NCBI GenBank assembly: GCA_016927175.1
Contig: JAFGNC010000617.1
Coordinates: forward strand, 1 to 8,504
Length of the DNA: 8,504 nt
Origin: Gammaproteobacteria bacterium
Lineage (GTDB): Bacteria; Pseudomonadota; Gammaproteobacteria; Steroidobacterales; Rariloculaceae
Reading direction: 5' to 3'
Shown one piece after another: positions 5,280 through 8,504 of this stretch (position 1 is its first letter; each line of letters begins with the position of its first letter). Below the pieces are notes generated by a model. That model did no database searches. It had not been told where the DNA came from and worked only from the letters and a program-made list of their open reading frames with translations. The translations under genes and the position numbers were made by a program.

Positions 5280-7507
5280 CATGCAGCCTCCTTCGTGATT
5301 TCGTTGAATGCCTCGGCGAGACTCGCTTGTCTGACCTCGAGCCTGCCGACGCTTGCGTCGGCTTCGAGCAGCCGCCGCACGACGTTCTCGGCCTCGAAGG
5401 CCGTGATCTCGACCGTCTGCGCGTCGCGAACCGCGTCGATTACTCCGGGCCATGACCTGATGACCTCGACGTCGAGGGCGGACGTGCAGGTGATGCGCCG
5501 GCGGGCGACCAGCGAGCGCATTTCGTCGACGGTGCCCGTCGCGACGAGACGGCCGCGGGCGAGCACGGCGACCCGGTCCGCGAGCGCCTCGGCTTCCTCG
5601 AGGTAATGCGTCGTCAACACGATCGACGTGCCGTTCGACAGGAGGTCGCGGATCGTTCGCCACAGCATTTCGCGCGCCTCGACGTCGAGGCCGACGGTCG
5701 GCTCGTCGAGGAACAACAGCTGCGGCCTGGCACAGACCGCGGTCGCGAACTGGATCTGCCGCTTCTGGCCGCCCGACAGGCTCCCGTAACGCTTGCTCGC
5801 GAGCGCCGTCGTGCGCGTCAGCGCCAGCGTCTCCTCGAGCGAGTAGGGGTGCGGGTAATAGCTGGCCGTCAGCTCGATCAGCTCCCGGGCGCGCAGAGCC
5901 GGCGCGAGCTGCACGTCCTGCATCATGACGCCGACGTTCCGGCGGTTCGCGACTTCGAGCGGCGAGCGTCCCATCAGCGTGACCGAGCCTTCGTCCGGCT
6001 CGAGCATTCCGAGCCACAGGGAGATCGCCGTCGTCTTGCCGGCGCCGTTCGGGCCGAGCAGCGCGAGCAGCTCGCCGGGCCGCACCGCCAGCGACACGGC
6101 GTCGAGCGCGGTCGTCGTGCCGAAGCGCATGGTCACGTTCGCGAGCTCGGCGACATGTTCCGGGTGTCGGCCGCCCTCCCCGGGCGGAGACATCGGCTGC
6201 GGCGGGCCCGGTGAATGCACGAGCCGAGGCGAAGGCGACGGCTCCCGATGCGCCGGCTCCGAAAGTGTCGGCCGGGGCCAACGAGGCGGCTCCGGATGCA
6301 TCGGCCGGGGCGAGTCCATCGACACCGGCACGTCGCGCCGTCTGCGACGCGGATACCTGCGCCCGTTCAGCACCTCGCCGATGAAGGTCGGCCGCACGAC
6401 ATAGTGATAGCTCGCGAGCAGCACCGTCAGCGCGGCCGTGACGATCAGCGGGAACTTGACCGACCAGTGCAGGGGCCAGTCGGCGACGACCGCCTGCAGG
6501 AAGAACACGAGCGGCAGGTGCGCAAGGTACAGCCAGTAGGACGAATCGGCGACGTAGCGCGCGACCGGGCTCGGCCGCGAGAAGAGCCGCAGCGCCGCGC
6601 CGACGATGCCGAAAGCCCAGCACCAGCTCGACGTCGTATAGCACGCCGCGTATACGGCGCGGACCCATGCCGGCACGCCGGCCATCAGCGGATCGCCCTG
6701 CCCGGGTGAGCCGACGATCCACAGACACGCGGCCGACAATGCCACGGCGAAGGTCAGCAGCCACGGCCAGCGCCTGCGGAACTCGTGCAACAGATCCAGC
6801 TGGCGGTGCAGCAGCCAGCCGAAGACGAACGCCGAGCCGAAGCCGACCAGCGCCGGGACCCGGGGCATGAAGCCCTGGTCCGGCGTCGGAATCCCGCCCC
6901 ATGGGATCCACGACTCGTCGAGGACCAGCACCAGGGCCAGCGGCGCCGCCAGCACGAGCGGCGCGAGCGGCGCGAGCGTCAGAGCGCGTACGGCGCCGTC
7001 GACCGCGCGGCGCAGAGTCTTTGCGCGTGCGCCGGCAGCGGCGTCGACCGCTGCGCGCAGCCCGAGCACGATGACGTAGAGCAGGCACAGGTAGTACAGG
7101 AACCACAGGTGGATCAGCGGGAAGCCGGTGCTCTGCTGCGGCGCGTCGAGCGCGCCCGGTCCGTTCATCTTCACGGCGCCCCAGATCATGGCGCCGATCG
7201 TCAGCGGCGCGAACACGACCCAGCCCGCGATCATCGGCACGACTATGCGCTTCGCCCGGTTGCCGACGAACGCCTTGAAGCCGCGGCGTTGCACCAGCAT
7301 GTGTGCGAAGAAACCCGCGATCAGAAAGAACAGGCTCATGCGGAAGATGTGGATCACGAAGAACGTGACGCCGAGGGCCTCGCTCTGGGAGCTGTCGGTG
7401 ACGTGGAGCGGCATGAAGAACGTCATCGTCGCGTGCAGCACGATGCCGAGCAGCAGCGCGAAAGCGCGAACGGCGTCGAGAGCATGCAGGCGTTCGGGTG
7501 CGCTCAT
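5279..7507 (-). CDS. Acyltransferase-3 membrane domain fused to an ABC transporter ATPase
   Basis: A 742-residue fusion. Start ATG 7507-7505 has GAGGAG (7520-7515) 7 bases upstream. Residues 1-385 form a full acyltransferase-3 domain of the OpgC/OafA kind, which moves acyl groups onto envelope sugars: R14-x10-H25 in the first helix, NRAKRIVVPM (83-92), HLWFLYYL (133-140), YWLYLAHLPL (324-333). About ten helices are visible (near 13-33, 45-72, 88-112, 128-150, 177-196, 217-237, 246-265, 283-308, 318-340, 349-372), followed by an Arg-rich tail, placing the C-terminus in the cytoplasm. Residues 386-452 are a Pro/Arg-rich linker. Residues 453-742 are a complete ABC ATPase: Walker A GPNGAGKT (485-492), Q-loop Q530, signature LSGGQ (577-581), Walker B LLFLDE (597-602), D-loop GLD, H-loop H634. 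Internal ATGs (M397, M403, M439) lack a ribosome site. It overlaps the downstream permease gene, its likely pore. The fusion rests on one unbroken frame; a sequencing frameshift pair in the linker is the main alternative. Confidence 0.88.
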   Translation of the reverse strand: MSAPERLHALDAVRAFALLLGIVLHATMTFFMPLHVTDSSQSEALGVTFFVIHIFRMSLFFLIAGFFAHMLVQRRGFKAFVGNRAKRIVVPMIAGWVVFAPLTIGAMIWGAVKMNGPGALDAPQQSTGFPLIHLWFLYYLCLLYVIVLGLRAAVDAAAGARAKTLRRAVDGAVRALTLAPLAPLVLAAPLALVLVLDESWIPWGGIPTPDQGFMPRVPALVGFGSAFVFGWLLHRQLDLLHEFRRRWPWLLTFAVALSAACLWIVGSPGQGDPLMAGVPAWVRAVYAACYTTSSWCWAFGIVGAALRLFSRPSPVARYVADSSYWLYLAHLPLVFFLQAVVADWPLHWSVKFPLIVTAALTVLLASYHYVVRPTFIGEVLNGRRYPRRRRRDVPVSMDSPRPMHPEPPRWPRPTLSEPAHREPSPSPRLVHSPGPPQPMSPPGEGGRHPEHVAELANVTMRFGTTTALDAVSLAVRPGELLALLGPNGAGKTTAISLWLGMLEPDEGSVTLMGRSPLEVANRRNVGVMMQDVQLAPALRARELIELTASYYPHPYSLEETLALTRTTALASKRYGSLSGGQKRQIQFATAVCARPQLLFLDEPTVGLDVEAREMLWRTIRDLLSNGTSIVLTTHYLEEAEALADRVAVLARGRLVATGTVDEMRSLVARRRITCTSALDVEVIRSWPGVIDAVRDAQTVEITAFEAENVVRRLLEADASVGRLEVRQASLAEAFNEITKEAA
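6252..6311. repeat. Degenerate tandem repeat in the linker of the fusion gene
   Basis: Two units about 33 bases apart share CGGCTCCG and an exact TCGGCCGGGGC (6268-6278 and 6301-6311); a third partial CGGCTCC lies just upstream near 6238. On the coding (minus) strand this gives the recurring protein pattern PRP-x(n)-EP within the Pro-rich linker between the acyltransferase and ATPase halves. The period is a multiple of three, so copy-number change would lengthen or shorten the linker without breaking the frame. Confidence 0.55.
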
Positions 7508-7518
7508 GGCGGCGCTCC

Positions 7519-8169
7519 TCAGACGAAATCTTTTCGTCTCGTTTGGGTGAAGTAGATGAGTCCCAGGCAGAGCAGGACGATCGCGGCCTCCACGCCGAAG
7601 GCGGCAACGAGTCCCGGGGAGAGGCCAGCGGCGCCTGGCGCGGCGCCCTCCGGCGCCCCGCTTTGCGCGAAGAACAGCGGCACGGTCAGGTTCGTCCCGA
7701 TGATCGCGGCGGCGACCCAGATCTCCGCCGTCGTCAGGATTCCGACCGTGAGAAGCACGAAGAAATTGGTCAGCAGCAGTGTCATCAACGAGACGATGCT
7801 CTCGGGGCCGCCTGCACCGGGCGACGGGTCGAGCCGCGACAGGACGAGCACCACCGCCAGCAGCACGCTCCATGCCGTCAGGTAGCCGATCGACGCGGCG
7901 CCGACCTTGGCCGCGACGTACTGCTGCGGGGAGACCGGCAGGCTCAGCACGAACAGGGACGATCGCTCCGCTCGTTCCTTCGTCACGTTCACGAGACCGA
8001 CGAAGATCGCGCACACCGTCAGCACGGTGACGAACGCTACGGCGCCCACGATCTCGCTGACGCTCGACAGCCAGATCGATCCGAGACCCGTCAGGATCGT
8101 CAGTCCGATCAGCCAGCGATGGAAGTAGAGGTCCTTGGCGATCAGCTTCGGCACGATGGTCCCGCTCAT
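7519..8169 (-). CDS. ABC-2 type transporter permease (first pair)
   Basis: A 216-residue inner-membrane protein with about six helices (near 19-36, 41-61, 89-110, two between 127 and 161, and 187-207). The loop KERAERSSLFVLSLPVS (64-80) followed by QQYVAAKVGA is the ABC-2 permease pattern in which an acidic-basic segment and a 'LLSLPVSR-like' stretch contact the ATPase. Its ATG (8169-8167) overlaps the stop of the upstream ATPase gene by four bases (ATGA) and has AAGGAG (8183-8178) 8 bases before it, so the two are translationally coupled and form a transporter half-pair. A Gly/Ala/Pro-rich loop (about 170-186) separates the last two helices. The fused acyltransferase-ATPase gene starts after an 11-base gap. 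Exported substrate unknown; bacterial ABC-2 pairs of this size often move lipids, glycans, peptides or drugs. Confidence 0.88.
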   Translation of the reverse strand: MSGTIVPKLIAKDLYFHRWLIGLTILTGLGSIWLSSVSEIVGAVAFVTVLTVCAIFVGLVNVTKERAERSSLFVLSLPVSPQQYVAAKVGAASIGYLTAWSVLLAVVLVLSRLDPSPGAGGPESIVSLMTLLLTNFFVLLTVGILTTAEIWVAAAIIGTNLTVPLFFAQSGAPEGAAPGAAGLSPGLVAAFGVEAAIVLLCLGLIYFTQTRRKDFV

Positions 8170-8504
8170 TGTCCGCGCTCCTTCCTGCTGTGCAGCACGT
8201 TTGCGACGAAGATCTCCTCGAGCGTCATGCGCCGCACGTCACGAACGGCCGCGCCGGCGGCTTCGCAGACGGCCGGCAGCTCGGGCGTGAAGTCGTTCGT
8301 CGTCAACGTCGCAGCCTGGCCGCTCCTCGAAACCGCGACCATTCCGGGCAGGTTCTCGAGACAGACGTCGCCCGCGACGTCGACCTCGAGACGCCGCCAG
8401 CGGTCGAGGAAGCTCTCCTTGTCGAGCGAAGCGACGATGCGGCCGCGGTCGATGAAGGTGATCTGATCGGAGATCTGCTCGACGTCGAGCGTGTTGTGCG
8501 ACGA
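8166..8504 (-). CDS. ABC transporter ATP-binding protein, C-terminal part (start outside window)
   Basis: Only the last 112 codons lie in the window; the reading frame is open at the right edge and stops at TGA 8168-8166. The visible part opens with SSHNTLDVEQISDQITFIDR, which is the switch (H-loop) His and the following helix and strand of an ABC ATPase, then RGRIVASLDKES. A roughly 70-residue C-terminal extension ends in RRMTLEEIFVANVL, the usual 'SLEEIF' closing motif of ATPases that pair with ABC-2 permeases. Walker A, signature and Walker B motifs would be beyond the edge, so catalytic competence cannot be checked. It overlaps the permease gene by four bases and is the first visible gene of the minus-strand operon. 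Confidence 0.9.
   Translation of the reverse strand, partial: SSHNTLDVEQISDQITFIDRGRIVASLDKESFLDRWRRLEVDVAGDVCLENLPGMVAVSRSGQAATLTTNDFTPELPAVCEAAGAAVRDVRRMTLEEIFVANVLHSRKERGQ

Noticed and set aside
4431..5606. 391-codon plus-strand open frame
   Set aside because: It lies opposite the second permease and the ATPase; His/Arg/Asp-rich composition with no domain indicates an antisense shadow.
6181..6320. Separate start of the ABC ATPase inside the fusion gene (ATG at M397, M403 or M439)
   Set aside because: None of these ATGs has a purine-rich ribosome site at a suitable distance and no stop codon separates the two domains, so a fused product is the simpler reading.
5283..7607. Long upstream extension of the second permease frame (1057 codons in all)
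   Set aside because: Upstream of 5282 it runs out of frame through the acyltransferase-ATPase gene with low-complexity Arg/Ala sequence; the permease has its own ribosome site and ATG pair at 5282/5279.
7508..8014. N-terminal extension of the acyltransferase-ATPase frame to ATG 8014
   Set aside because: It overlaps the real permease gene out of frame and is Arg-rich; ATG 7507 has a well-spaced GAGGAG and begins exactly where acyltransferase-3 homology should.
1..8504. tRNA, rRNA, CRISPR arrays, insertion sequences
   Set aside because: No cloverleaf, ribosomal signature, regularly spaced direct repeats with spacers, or transposase-like reading frame was seen.

Overview
The window is very GC-rich (roughly two thirds or more by eye) DNA. 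It encodes a periplasmic PQQ/haem c dehydrogenase and an OpgC/OafA-type membrane acyltransferase, which points to a Gram-negative, most likely a proteobacterium (my guess is a gammaproteobacterium; not provable from this sequence). No RNA genes, insertion sequences, CRISPR arrays or phage genes were seen.

Left half, plus strand (1-4333). A 5'-truncated gene for a tandem NTF2/SnoaL-like protein (1-1104) is followed 16 bases later by a type II quinohaemoprotein alcohol dehydrogenase with signal peptide, eight-bladed propeller and C-terminal cytochrome c (1121-3244). A GC hairpin with a short T-run and a candidate sigma-70 promoter then separate these from an exported two-domain VOC (glyoxalase/bleomycin-resistance fold) protein (3419-4333). 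Together they look like part of an uncharacterised oxidative catabolic locus working at least partly in the periplasm; the substrate cannot be read from the sequence.

Convergent junction (4334-4433). It holds no gene but has several overlapping, mutually exclusive inverted repeats that also run over the VOC stop codon.

Right half, minus strand (8504 down to 4434). Four genes are packed as one operon with 1- to 4-base overlaps or an 11-base gap: the C-terminal end of an ABC ATPase, an ABC-2 permease, a 742-residue protein fusing a complete ten-helix acyltransferase-3 domain to a complete ABC ATPase, and a second ABC-2 permease. The operon therefore carries two ATPase/permease pairs, with an acyltransferase physically joined to the second ATPase. 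The promoter lies beyond the right edge.

The acyltransferase-ABC ATPase fusion is the main point of interest. Both halves keep their diagnostic motifs, the predicted topology (even helix number, Arg-rich tail) puts the ATPase in the cytoplasm where it must be, and the linker is a Pro/Arg-rich segment with a degenerate repeat. It suggests an envelope-modification system in which acylation is coupled to, or co-localised with, ABC-driven export. Other items worth a look are a Glu-to-Asp change in a metal ligand of the quinoprotein, two unusual cysteines near its active site, the exported VOC protein and the folded-RNA-like junction.
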